Shown piece by piece: positions 33,112-41,687 of a stretch of 64,000 bases of DNA. This DNA comes from Pelomonas caseinilytica. Lineage in GTDB: Bacteria > Pseudomonadota > Gammaproteobacteria > Burkholderiales > Burkholderiaceae_C. Below the pieces are notes generated by a model, which had not been told where the DNA came from, made no database searches, and worked only from the letters and a program-made list of their open reading frames with translations. Numbering within the stretch: position 1 is the stretch's first letter; every line of letters starts with the position of its first letter. Both the position numbers and the translations under genes were made by a program. The stretch lies in assembly GCF_021353235.1 (NCBI RefSeq), contig NZ_JAJTWT010000004.1, positions 62,001 to 126,000 on the forward strand. The letters are read 5' to 3'.

Positions 33112-36039
33112 TTAGAAGGCGTACGAGAGCGTCACCTTGTAGGTGCGCATGTCACCGCGGATGTCGTTGCGCGCACCCAGGTTCGGGTTGTCGCCGCCGA
33201 GGTAGTTCTGCGGGTTGCCCGGGCCACCGCCCCAGTCGTCGTAGTAGCCCCAGTTGGTGCGGTTGAACAGGTTCAGCACGTCGGCGCGCAGGCGCAGCGA
33301 GCCCGGGCCGACGCGGAAGTCCTTGGACAAGCCCATGTCGACCTGGTTGAAGTTGCCCGGCTTGCCTTCCACGTTCACACACTTGTCCCAGCCCGCAGCG
33401 CAGCTGGTGATGCGACGCGGGTTGCCTGAGTCCCAGGTCAGCTTGCCCGACAGGCCGATGCCCCACGGCAGGCGGTCGGTGAAGCCGGCCAGCACCAGGC
33501 GATCCTTGGCGGTCAGTACCGACGGGTTCCAGCCGTGCGTGCTGCGGCCATAGATCCAGTCGAAGATGTCGGTGTTCCAGTCCTTGTTGGTGGTGCGGCC
33601 CTTGGCGTGCGTGTAGGCCGCGGTCGCGCTCCAGCCGCTGGCGGCGGTGTACGGCTTGTCGAGCTTGACGAACAGGCTGGTCGTCTTGATCTCGCCGACG
33701 GTGTCGCCGAGGATCAGGTTGCCATAGCCGCTCGGGCCGCCCCACAACGGGTCGATGGAGCTTTGCGTGCCCCAGCCGCCGTTGGGGTCGCGATTGCCGC
33801 TGAACCAGATGAACTGGTTCTTGGCGTGCTGCTGCGACAGCGCGATGTCGGCGTTCCATTCGCCCACGGCCTGGCGCACGCCAAGGCTCATCTGGTCGGC
33901 GAACGGCATCTTGTAGTTGTTCTTGATCAGCCAGATCTCGCCATTGGGCTGGGCGTTGTGCTGCAGCTCCTGCAGCGCCTGGTTGGCCATCGTGCGGTCG
34001 TAGCTGCGGCCCCAGCCGCCGTAGATGACGGTGCTGCGGTCGCCCATGGCGTCGAACGAGAAGCCCAGGCGCGGGGCGAGTGCGCCCTTATAGGCCTTGC
34101 GCGAGTTGCCCGTGGCGATGTAGTCGTCGATGTTCACACCGCCCTTGGCCAGCGACTGGGCGTAGGTCTGGCCGGCCGGCGCGGTGATGCCGCCGATGGT
34201 GCGCCCGTCCAGCCCGTGCAGCGCCGTGACGATGTTCGCCGGCGTCGTGTAGCTGTTGTTGAGCATGTTGTCCTCGTAGTCCCAGCGGGCACCGACGGAC
34301 ACCTCGAGCTGGCGGGTGACGGACCAGTCATCCTGCAGGTAGAGGCCGAACTGCTTGTTGTTGAAATTGACGTCGATGGGCTGGGCCGAGCGCGTGATCT
34401 GGCACTGGTCGCTCTGCAGCTTGTCGGACGACAGGTTCGTGCCCGTGCAGACGCCGTTGGCGTAGTAGGGCTGGCCGGTCGTCTGGTCGACGACGACGTT
34501 GACCGCGGGCACGCCGTACTGCGTACCACCCAGGCGGTACTTCATGAACTTGAGCTGCGCGCCGCCCTTGATGACGTGGCCCTTGACGCCGGTATAGCTG
34601 AGGTCGTCCTTGAGGTAGGTCTCGCCTTGCTTGCGGTCCTGCTTGTCGAGGGCGCCGCCGTCCCAGATGATGTCCTGCGTGTTGCGCAGTTCGTTGGACG
34701 GCGAGTACTTGTAGCGGAACAACGGCGAGGTGGCGTCCGAGTGCGGATTGAAGCGCGAGTTGGCGACGCCGAACTTGGCCTCGTTCAGCCATGGGCCGCG
34801 CGACCACTCGTGCGCCACGTCCAGGCGCGATTCGGTGTTCTTGGAGTTCTTGGCGGTGCTCGCGGCAGCGATGCCGTCCACGCTTTCGAGGTTGGTGGAA
34901 TCCTCGTCGCGCACCGTGAAGCTTACGTCGAGCTTCTGCTCGTCATCGATCTGGGCCGACAGCTTGCCGAACAGCAGGTGCTCGTCGAACTTGCGGGTGT
35001 AGGGGCCAGCCAGGGCTTCGAGCTGGCCGATGATGCCGGGCTTGCCGGGGTATTTGTCGATGTTCTTGGCCACCACCTGCAGCGGCCGCTCGATGGACTT
35101 GCCGTCGTACGCCAGGAAGAAGTGAAGCTTGTCCTGCATGATCGGGCCGCCCAGCGAGAAGCCATCCTCGATCTGCGTGAACGACGGCCGCGGCGTGCCC
35201 GCGTTCTCGCGCTCGCGCTCCTTGGGGCTGTAGGCGCGCCAGTTGGAGCCGGTGCGGTTGACATAGGCCTCGCCGTGGAACTCGTTCGTGCCGGACTTGG
35301 TCACGGCCGCGATACCGAGCGAGCTGAGCTGGTCGAACTCGGCCTTGTAGTTCTGCGTGAGCACGCGGTACTCGGCGATGGCGCCCTGCGGGAAGGGGTT
35401 GCCCTGGCTCTCCTGCTGGCCGATGACGCCGCCGCGCAGGATGTTGTTCTTGCGGCCCACGCCGTCGATGAAGACGTTGACGCTGTCCTCGTTCTGCGCG
35501 CCGCCGCGGATGCGGGTGCTGCCGTCGCTGCCGGTCTCGAAGCGGGCGCCCGGGGCCAGGTCGACCGCGGACAGGAAGTTGCGCGTGATCTGGGGCAGCG
35601 CCTCGATCATCTTGTTGGAGACGAGGGTGCTGACCTGCGTGTCGCGCACGCCCTGGCGCTGGGCCGTACCGCTGACGACGACGGTGTCGAGCTGGTTGGA
35701 ACTGCTGGAGAGGTCGAGCGTGGCGTTCTCGCCCACCGAGAGCGTGACCGGGCTGCCCTTGCTCGCGCCGCCGACGCGGATCTCGTAGGGTCCGGGGTTC
35801 AGGCCCAGCAGCACATAGGTGCCGTCGGCGAGCGTGCGCGTGCGGTAGGTGTTGCCGTTGGCCTTGTTGACCGCGACCACCTCGGTGCCCTCCGGCACCT
35901 TGGCGCCGGCCGTGGTGATCTGGCCGCGGACGGTCGCGCCGGTGATCTGGGCGTGCGCGGCGGTGCCGGCCAGCGCCAGCACGATGGCCGTGGCCAGTGC
36001 ATGGTGGCGGAAGCACCGGATATCTCTGGTTCTGCTCAT
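33112..36039 (-). CDS. Oar-type TonB-dependent outer-membrane receptor
   Basis: A 975-residue outer-membrane transporter. A signal peptide (to about residue 31, AHA) is followed by a carboxypeptidase-regulatory-like domain (ITGATVRGQITTAGAKVP to PGPYEIRVGG). A TonB-box-like DTVVVSG and the plug domain (RNFLSAVDLAPGARF, STRIRGGAQNEDSVNVFIDG) come next. The beta-barrel ends in aromatic YKVTLSYAF. The plan matches Oar/OmpA-related receptors that import large glycans using TonB energy. It follows lacI by 28 bp and precedes the glucanase, so it is the probable outer-membrane port for the polysaccharide. Start at 36039 by the signal peptide. Confidence 0.9.
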   Translation of the reverse strand: MSRTRDIRCFRHHALATAIVLALAGTAAHAQITGATVRGQITTAGAKVPEGTEVVAVNKANGNTYRTRTLADGTYVLLGLNPGPYEIRVGGASKGSPVTLSVGENATLDLSSSSNQLDTVVVSGTAQRQGVRDTQVSTLVSNKMIEALPQITRNFLSAVDLAPGARFETGSDGSTRIRGGAQNEDSVNVFIDGVGRKNNILRGGVIGQQESQGNPFPQGAIAEYRVLTQNYKAEFDQLSSLGIAAVTKSGTNEFHGEAYVNRTGSNWRAYSPKERERENAGTPRPSFTQIEDGFSLGGPIMQDKLHFFLAYDGKSIERPLQVVAKNIDKYPGKPGIIGQLEALAGPYTRKFDEHLLFGKLSAQIDDEQKLDVSFTVRDEDSTNLESVDGIAAASTAKNSKNTESRLDVAHEWSRGPWLNEAKFGVANSRFNPHSDATSPLFRYKYSPSNELRNTQDIIWDGGALDKQDRKQGETYLKDDLSYTGVKGHVIKGGAQLKFMKYRLGGTQYGVPAVNVVVDQTTGQPYYANGVCTGTNLSSDKLQSDQCQITRSAQPIDVNFNNKQFGLYLQDDWSVTRQLEVSVGARWDYEDNMLNNSYTTPANIVTALHGLDGRTIGGITAPAGQTYAQSLAKGGVNIDDYIATGNSRKAYKGALAPRLGFSFDAMGDRSTVIYGGWGRSYDRTMANQALQELQHNAQPNGEIWLIKNNYKMPFADQMSLGVRQAVGEWNADIALSQQHAKNQFIWFSGNRDPNGGWGTQSSIDPLWGGPSGYGNLILGDTVGEIKTTSLFVKLDKPYTAASGWSATAAYTHAKGRTTNKDWNTDIFDWIYGRSTHGWNPSVLTAKDRLVLAGFTDRLPWGIGLSGKLTWDSGNPRRITSCAAGWDKCVNVEGKPGNFNQVDMGLSKDFRVGPGSLRLRADVLNLFNRTNWGYYDDWGGGPGNPQNYLGGDNPNLGARNDIRGDMRTYKVTLSYAF

Positions 36040-36067
36040 GTCGTCTCCTGTTCTTGGATGAGTCGCT

Positions 36068-37090
36068 CTAGGGAAATTTCTGCGTGCAGGACTCGCGCAC
36101 GACCAGCTCAACGGGGATCACGGTGCGGGGCGGCTGCGCCAACGCACGGCTGCGATCGCCCACATCGAGGGCATCGGCCAGCGCGTCCAGGGCCTTCGTG
36201 CCCATGGCCGCGATGGGAACCCTGACGGTGCTCAAGGCCGGACGCATGTAGCGCGCCAGCGGGATGTCGTCGAACCCGGCCAGGGCGATGTCGTCGGGCA
36301 CGCGCAGCCCGGCGTCCGCGAAGGCGTGCAGTGCGCCCACGGCCATCATGTCGTTGGCGCAAAAGAGGGCATCCGGGCGCTCGCCCGCGGCCGAGGCCGC
36401 CAGGGCGGCTCCGGCGGCATAGCCGCTCTGCTCGGAGAAGTCTCCCGACAGCAGCACGGGCCGGCTGCCCGCTGGCAGCCCCGCTTCATAGCCGCGGCGG
36501 CGCTCCTGCGCCTCGAAGTTGCCGGCCGGACCGCCGAGGAAGGCGATGCGCCTGCGGCCGGACCCGACGAGATGCTCGGTCATGGCCCTCGCCCCGCCGA
36601 AGTTGTCGACGGCGAACACCGGCTGGCGGGCCCCCTGCACGCCCGAGTTCAGCAGCACCGCCGGCAGCGTGGGCGGCAGGTTCTGCGACAGGAAGTCGTC
36701 GTCGGCATGGGGCGACATGACGATGAGGCCGTCGACGCGCCCGTTCATGGCACGCAGGGCCGCGGCAGCCTCGTGGACGTCGTCGTGGGAGCTGGACAGC
36801 AGCAGGTGCAGGCCGCGCGCGCGGGCCGCCTGGTCGATGCCTCGGATCAGTTCGGAGAAGAACTCGCCGTGCAGGTCGGGCAGCAGGGCGCCGACGGTGT
36901 CGGTGCGCCGGGTGATGAGGCTGCGCGCCGCGCCCGAGGGGGCATAACGCAGTTCCCGGGCGACATCGAGGATGCGCTGGCGGGTGTGGGGCAGCACGTT
37001 CTCGGCGCCGTTGAGGGCGCGCGAGACGGTGGCGACCGAGACGCCGGCCTCGCGGGCGACGTCCTTGATGGTGGCGGGGCTGGTGCTCAT
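36068..37090 (-). CDS. LacI-family transcriptional regulator of the glucan locus
   Basis: A 340-residue LacI/GalR repressor. The N-terminal helix-turn-helix reads TIKDVAREAGVSVATVSRAL, with a hinge helix around SGAARSLITRRT. A periplasmic-binding-protein-like sensor domain follows, with FCANDMMAVGAL and GFDDIPLARYMRPALSTV. It lies four bases after the GH1 gene and before the TonB receptor. The perfect palindrome at 38487-38504 upstream of GH1 is its likely operator, which would also make it autoregulated. The inducer is probably a glucooligosaccharide. Confidence 0.92.
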   Translation of the reverse strand: MSTSPATIKDVAREAGVSVATVSRALNGAENVLPHTRQRILDVARELRYAPSGAARSLITRRTDTVGALLPDLHGEFFSELIRGIDQAARARGLHLLLSSSHDDVHEAAAALRAMNGRVDGLIVMSPHADDDFLSQNLPPTLPAVLLNSGVQGARQPVFAVDNFGGARAMTEHLVGSGRRRIAFLGGPAGNFEAQERRRGYEAGLPAGSRPVLLSGDFSEQSGYAAGAALAASAAGERPDALFCANDMMAVGALHAFADAGLRVPDDIALAGFDDIPLARYMRPALSTVRVPIAAMGTKALDALADALDVGDRSRALAQPPRTVIPVELVVRESCTQKFP

Positions 37091-37094
37091 GCGT

Positions 37095-38441
37095 CTACTC
37101 GAGTTGGGCGCCATGGCTGGCGATGACGCGAGCGTAGTAGCGGGCACTGGCCTTGGGCGTGCGCTGCTGTGTCTGGAAGTCCACATGCACGAGACCGAAG
37201 CGTTTGGCGAAGCCGAGCGCCCATTCGAGGTTGTCGAACAGCGACCAGGCGCAGTAGCCCCGCACGTCGGCGCCGCGGGCGATGGCATCGGCCACGGCGG
37301 CGATGTGGGTGCGCAGGTAATGCACGCGCAGCGGGTCGTCCACGCGGCCGTCGATGGCCGACGGCGGGTCGTAGAAGGCCGCTCCGTTCTCGGTCACGTA
37401 CAGCGGCAGCCCGCCGTAGCGCTCGTGCATCCAGACCAGGGTGTCGGCCAGGCTCTGCGGGTGCAGTTCCCAGCCGGTCTCGGTGTAGATGCCACCCGGC
37501 TGGCGCTGCGGCGCCACGGGCACCGGCCAGGCCTTGGGGTCGTGCCGGACGACGGCGCGGGTGTAGTAGTTGAGCCCGAGGAAGTCGATGGGCACCTTCA
37601 GCGCCTCGACCTCCGCGGCCGGCCAGTCGGGCCAGGCCTCGCCGAAGACCTCGCGCAGTTCCTCGGGGTAGCGGCCGAGGAGGGCCGGGTCGAGGTACTG
37701 CCGGTTCATGTAGGCGTCGGCCAGGCGGGCGGCGTGGCGGTCGGCGTCGGTGGCGTCGGGCGGCAGGTGCTTGGGCTCGATGTTGACGACCAGGCCAATC
37801 TGGTGCCGCCCGACCGCACGGTAAGCCCGCACGCCGGCCGCATGGGCCTGCATCAAGCGGTGGGCCACGATGGCCGCTTCGAAGGCGCTCCTGTGGCCGG
37901 GCGCGAGGACGCCGTGCATGTAGCCGCCGTCGGCCACCACCCAGGGCTCGTTGAGCGTCGTCCAGCGCTGGACCCGGTCGTCCAGCGCCTTGAAGCAGAC
38001 CTGGGCGTAGTCGGCGAACCAGCCGGGCATGTCGGGGCTGAGCCAGCCGCCGCGGTCATCCAGCGCGACGGGCAGGTCCCAGTGGTAGAGCGTGGCCATG
38101 GGTTGGATGCCGGCGGCCAGCAGTTCGTCGACCAGGCGCTCGTAGAAGCCGAGCCCCGCCGCGTTGACCTTGCCGCGTCCCTCGGGCAGCACGCGGCCCC
38201 AGGCGATGCTGAAGCGGTAGGCCGTGAGGCCGAGGTCGCGCATCAGGGCGACGTCGTCCTTCATGCGGCGGTAGTGGTCGCAGGCGACATCGCCGGTGTC
38301 GCCGCCGAGCACGCGGCCCGGCGTGCGCACGAAGCGATGCCAGTTGCTCGCGCCGGCGCCATCGGCCAGGGGCGAGCCCTCGATCTGGTAAGCGGAAGTC
38401 GCACAGCCCCAAAGGAAGCCGGGCGGGAACGGTTGTCTCAT
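37095..38441 (-). CDS. GH1 beta-glucosidase
   Basis: A 448-residue retaining beta-glucosidase of family GH1, with no signal peptide, hence cytoplasmic. The start MRQPFPPGFLWGCATSAYQIEG is typical. The acid/base glutamate is E165 in TLNEP and the nucleophile is E351 in VTENG; WSLFDNLEWALGF closes the sugar site. In this locus it probably splits short glucooligosaccharides such as sophorose left by the GH94 phosphorylase. It is the first gene after the LacI-type operator and so probably the first in the transcript. Confidence 0.94.
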   Translation of the reverse strand: MRQPFPPGFLWGCATSAYQIEGSPLADGAGASNWHRFVRTPGRVLGGDTGDVACDHYRRMKDDVALMRDLGLTAYRFSIAWGRVLPEGRGKVNAAGLGFYERLVDELLAAGIQPMATLYHWDLPVALDDRGGWLSPDMPGWFADYAQVCFKALDDRVQRWTTLNEPWVVADGGYMHGVLAPGHRSAFEAAIVAHRLMQAHAAGVRAYRAVGRHQIGLVVNIEPKHLPPDATDADRHAARLADAYMNRQYLDPALLGRYPEELREVFGEAWPDWPAAEVEALKVPIDFLGLNYYTRAVVRHDPKAWPVPVAPQRQPGGIYTETGWELHPQSLADTLVWMHERYGGLPLYVTENGAAFYDPPSAIDGRVDDPLRVHYLRTHIAAVADAIARGADVRGYCAWSLFDNLEWALGFAKRFGLVHVDFQTQQRTPKASARYYARVIASHGAQLE

Positions 38442-38486
38442 CCGTGATGCCGGCTGCGCTCTCGCGGGCCGGTCTGCTGCTCAAGT

Positions 38487-38504
38487 CATGTAAACGTTTA
38501 CATG
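38487..38504. promoter_or_regulatory. Perfect 18-bp palindromic LacI-type operator
   Basis: CATGTAAACGTTTACATG is perfectly symmetric, with the central CG and flanking AAAC/GTTT typical of LacI/GalR-family sites. It lies 46 bp upstream of the GH1 start, whose gene is followed at once by a lacI-type gene. I found no second exact copy in the window. The surrounding 38442-38652 gap (211 bp) contains no gene. Confidence 0.85.
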
Positions 38505-38652
38505 GATTGTTCCGTGGAAGAGCTGCAGACGTCAATGACGGGTTTACCCGGCGTGAGGATTCGGCGCGACAGCCGTGCCGCCCGGGCGGGCCGGGGCACG
38601 TTGCATGAAGGGCCGCAGGACGGATGCGGAGGTTGGAGCCGGATATCCCGGC

Positions 38653-39900
38653 TCAGCCGACGGGCCGCCGGTCCTCGATGACACGGCCGTCGTTGGGCAG
38701 GCTGCCCGGCGCCATCAGCTCCACCTCGCCGCGCAGCTTGGTGCAGTCGCGCAGCGCGGCCTGCAGTTGTTCCGTCAGGCCTGGCGCCGGCTCGGCCACC
38801 TCGAGTTGCAGGCACATGCTGTCGTTGGCCAGTTCGCCGTCGACGACGAGGCGCGCCCGCCCGCGCTGGCCGCAGCGCGCGAGGACCTCGGCCACCTGAC
38901 CGGCGTGCACGAACATGCCGCGCACCTTGGCGGACTGGTCGGCCCGGCCCAGCCAGCCGCGCAGCCGCTGGTTGGTGCGCCCGCAGGGGCTGGCGCCAGG
39001 CAGCACGGCCGACAAGTCGCCGGTGGCGAAGCGGATCAGCGGATAGCCCCGCGACAGCGTCGTGACCACGACCTCGCCGACCTCGCCATCCGGCAGCGGG
39101 TCGCCCGACCCTGGCCTGACGATCTCGACGATGACGCCCTCGTCGACGACGAGCCCTTCCCTGGCACGGGTCTGGTAGGCGATCAGGCCGAGGTCGGCCG
39201 TGGCATAGCACTGGTAGGCATCCACGCCGCGTTCGGCGAACCACGCCACCAGGGCCGGCGGGCAGGCCTCGCCGCTGACCAGGGCCCGCTTCAGCAGCGG
39301 CAGGGTCACGCCCGCCTCGGCCGCCTTTTCGAGGAGGATGCGCAGCAGGCTGGGCGTGCCGGCATAGGCCTCGGGCTGCAGGTCGATCAGGGCCTGCAGC
39401 TGCAGTTCGGTGTTGCCGACGCCGCCAGGGAAGCTGGCCGCGCCGATGGCGCTCAGGCCGGCTTCCATCATGGCGCCGGCCGGCGTCAGGTGGTAGCTGA
39501 AGCCGACGTGGGCCAGCTGCCCGGCGCGGATGCCCGCGGCGTGCAGGGCACGGGCGATGCGCCAGGGGTCGCTGCCCTCGTGCTCCGGCTCGGGTTCGTA
39601 GAGCGGGCCGGGAGACTGGAAGATGCGCCGCGGCGCGCCCGCCGCATAACCGCCCAGGCGCAGGGCGCGGCGTGCGGCCTGGGCCGCGGCGAGGCTGCTC
39701 TTGCGCGTCAGCGGCAAGGCCGCGAGGGCCTCTCGGGAGGTAACGGCCGCGGCATCGACGCCGGCCAGCAGCGCCATGTAGGCCGGGCTGCTGGCCTGGG
39801 CGTGGGCGATCTGTGCCGGCAGCGCGGCCATCAGCGCGGCCTCGCGCACGGCGGGGTCGCGCGTCTCCAGCGCATCGAGGGTTTCGCCGGTGGTGTTCAC
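38653..39900 (-). CDS. PaaK-like acyl/aryl-CoA ligase (AMP-forming family)
   Basis: A 415-residue protein resembling phenylacetate-CoA ligase-type enzymes. Visible are FQSPGPLYEPEPE, VGFSYHLTPAGAMMEAGL, PEAYAGTPSLLRILLEKA, the CYATADLGLIAYQ core and RFATGDLSAVLPG, then the C-terminal hinge GRADQSAKVRGMFV. The usual Ser/Thr/Gly-rich phosphate loop is weak, as in many PaaK relatives. The start is GTG at 39900, overlapping the stop of the 99-residue gene (GTGA). It ends the LIV-type transport run, so it may activate the imported acid; the substrate is unknown. Confidence 0.78.
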   Translation of the reverse strand: MNTTGETLDALETRDPAVREAALMAALPAQIAHAQASSPAYMALLAGVDAAAVTSREALAALPLTRKSSLAAAQAARRALRLGGYAAGAPRRIFQSPGPLYEPEPEHEGSDPWRIARALHAAGIRAGQLAHVGFSYHLTPAGAMMEAGLSAIGAASFPGGVGNTELQLQALIDLQPEAYAGTPSLLRILLEKAAEAGVTLPLLKRALVSGEACPPALVAWFAERGVDAYQCYATADLGLIAYQTRAREGLVVDEGVIVEIVRPGSGDPLPDGEVGEVVVTTLSRGYPLIRFATGDLSAVLPGASPCGRTNQRLRGWLGRADQSAKVRGMFVHAGQVAEVLARCGQRGRARLVVDGELANDSMCLQLEVAEPAPGLTEQLQAALRDCTKLRGEVELMAPGSLPNDGRVIEDRRPVG

Positions 39901-40196
39901 TCGTCGTCCTTCCAGCGGGTGAGCCGGCGCTTGATCTCGTCCTGCACCTTGCGCAGCTCGGTCGCCGACCTCAGCGTGAAGGCGTCCCACTCGGGGGTGC
40001 GCGCGGGGCGCCTGGCGAGCTGGACCTTGACCGTGGCGCCGTCCATCGCCAACCTGAGCACGACGTCGGCGCCCAGCATCCAGCCCTCGCTGCGCTCGGC
40101 CAGCACGCGCTGGTCGCGCGCGAAGCGCTTCATGGTCTGCAGCGCCGCGTCCGCATTGAAGGGCGGCGGCGCGATGTCCCAGCTGTCGTCACTCAT
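39897..40196 (-). CDS. Conserved hypothetical protein in transporter operon
   Basis: A 99-residue soluble, charged protein beginning MSDDSWDIAPPPFNADAAL. It has no signal peptide or membrane helix and ends in a basic helix (EIKRRLTRWKDDE). I do not recognise a family. The ribosome site AAGGAGAG precedes the ATG by seven bases. It overlaps the PaaK-like gene by four bases and follows livF after 45 bp, so it is part of the same transcript. Confidence 0.7.
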   Translation of the reverse strand: MSDDSWDIAPPPFNADAALQTMKRFARDQRVLAERSEGWMLGADVVLRLAMDGATVKVQLARRPARTPEWDAFTLRSATELRKVQDEIKRRLTRWKDDE

Positions 40197-40241
40197 CCAA
40201 ACTCTCCTTCGCCTGCCCCGCGCAGCGGCGTGCAGCGCAGG

Positions 40242-41048
40242 TCATGCCAGCCAGCGCTTGCGGCGCTTGTAGCTCTTCACGTCCTTGAAGCTGCGCCGTC
40301 CTTCGCCGCCGACGCCGAGGTAGAACTCCTTCACGTCCTCGTTCTCGCGCAACTCGGCGGCGGCGCCGTCCATGACGATGCGGCCGTTCTCGAGGATGTA
40401 GCCGTAGTCGGCATAGCGCAGCGCCATGTTGGTGTTCTGCTCGGCGAGCAGGAAGGTCGTCTTCTCCTTGGCGTTGAGGTCGCGCACGATCTCGAACACC
40501 TCCTCGACGATCTGCGGCGCCAGGCCCATGGACGGCTCGTCCAGCAGCACCATCTTCGGGTTGGCCATCAGCGCCCGGCCGATGGCGCACATCTGTTGTT
40601 CGCCGCCCGAGGTGTAGGCCGCCTGGCTGGCGCGGCGGGTCTTGAGACGGGGGAAGTAGGCGTAGACCTTCTCCAGCGTGGCGGCCACGGCCGCGCGCCC
40701 GTCCTTGCGGGTGTAGGCGCCGGTCATGAGGTTCTCCTCGATGGTGAGGTGGGCGAAGCAGTGGCGCCCCTCCATCACCTGCACGACGCCGCGCTCCACC
40801 ATGGCCGAGGTGGACAGCTTCTCGATGCGCTCGCCGCGCAGCTCGATGCTGCCCTTGGTCACTTCGCCGCGCTCGCCCTCGAGCAGGTTGGACACGGCGC
40901 GCAGCGTGGTCGTCTTGCCGGCGCCGTTGCCGCCAAGCAGGGCCACGACACTGCCTTCCCTGACCTGCAGGGACACGCCCTTGAGGACGAGGATGACGTG
41001 GTTGTAGATGACCTCGATGCCGTTGACGTTCAGGAGGGGGGCTGTCAT
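40242..41048 (-). CDS. livF: LIV-type ABC transporter ATP-binding protein (LivF)
   Basis: A 268-residue ATPase. Walker A is ALLGGNGAGKTTTLRAVSNLL, the signature is YTSGGEQQMCAIGRAL and Walker B is MVLLDEPSMGLAP; the switch histidine is replaced by LLAEQNTNMAL, as usual in LivF. The C-terminus is extended by a basic tail (SFKDVKSYKRRKRWLA), which is longer than in E. coli LivF. It pairs with LivG (45211-46038). The foldback element at 41103-41649 separates it from the binding-protein gene. Confidence 0.9.
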   Translation of the reverse strand: MTAPLLNVNGIEVIYNHVILVLKGVSLQVREGSVVALLGGNGAGKTTTLRAVSNLLEGERGEVTKGSIELRGERIEKLSTSAMVERGVVQVMEGRHCFAHLTIEENLMTGAYTRKDGRAAVAATLEKVYAYFPRLKTRRASQAAYTSGGEQQMCAIGRALMANPKMVLLDEPSMGLAPQIVEEVFEIVRDLNAKEKTTFLLAEQNTNMALRYADYGYILENGRIVMDGAAAELRENEDVKEFYLGVGGEGRRSFKDVKSYKRRKRWLA

Positions 41049-41102
41049 GGGTGACTGCGCTCCTTGCAGGTGTTGGGAGCTTTTGCTGTGAGCCGGTTTG
41101 CT

Positions 41103-41649
41103 CGGTGCACCGTGCCGGGAATTCGCCCCGGCGGGCGACCTACTTTTGAGCGACCAAAAGTAGGCAAAAGTCGCCCCCCGATCCGCCCGGCCCTTCGGGC
41201 TGCCCTGCGCGGCTCAGGCCTCGAAGGCCCGCGCAAAACTCCCTCCGCTACGCTCCGGTCAAACAGTTGCGCGGAGTCAGATCTTGAAGCGCGCTGCGCG
41301 CGCGCCTTCGAGACCTTCCGCTGCTCGGCGGGCTCCAGGGGGGTGTGAAGGAACAGCCACGACCGAAGGGATGTGGCGTTTGGCTGTTGGCTGTTGTGGC
41401 TGTTGGGGCTCTCCCCTTCTAAACCGCCGAGAAGCGCAGCAACCCAGGGCGCGCGCGCAGCGCGCTTCAACAACTGGCTTCGCGCAGTTGTCTGAGCGGA
41501 GCGTAGCGAAGCGAGTTCTGCGCGAGCCCTGGGTTGCGAGCATCGCAGGGGACCCACCCGCAGGGTGGGCGGTTTTGCAGGGGTCGTTTCTTTGCCTACT
41601 TTCTTGTCGACACAAGAAAGTAGGTCGCCCGCCGGGGCGAGCTCCCGGC
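41103..41649. repeat. Foldback intergenic element, copy 2
   Basis: This ~547-bp element fills most of the 639-bp gap between the binding-protein gene and livF. The left end starts CGGTGCACCG and carries a hairpin CCTACTTTTG/CAAAAGTAGG (41139-41164). The right end carries the same 13-bp hairpin as copy 1 (41595-41624) but lacks the terminal CGGTGCACCG. The inner CTCTCCCCTTCTAAACCG block and GGCTGTT units match copy 1. Frames through it appear non-coding. The remaining bases (41049-41102, 41650-41687) show no feature. Confidence 0.87.
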
Positions 41650-41687
41650 TGGACTTCGCTATAAACCCAAAGCCGCTCAAGCGTCCC

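Noticed and set aside
33535-36225. 896-codon plus-strand frame opposite the TonB receptor
   Set aside because: A shadow frame with Val/Asp/Ala/Leu repeats and no motif; the receptor on the minus strand has a signal peptide, plug and barrel.
41045-41680. Open frames across foldback copy 2
   Set aside because: Both strands give frames with the same peptide fragments as copy 1 (for example KVGRPPGR), explained by the repeat rather than by a gene family.
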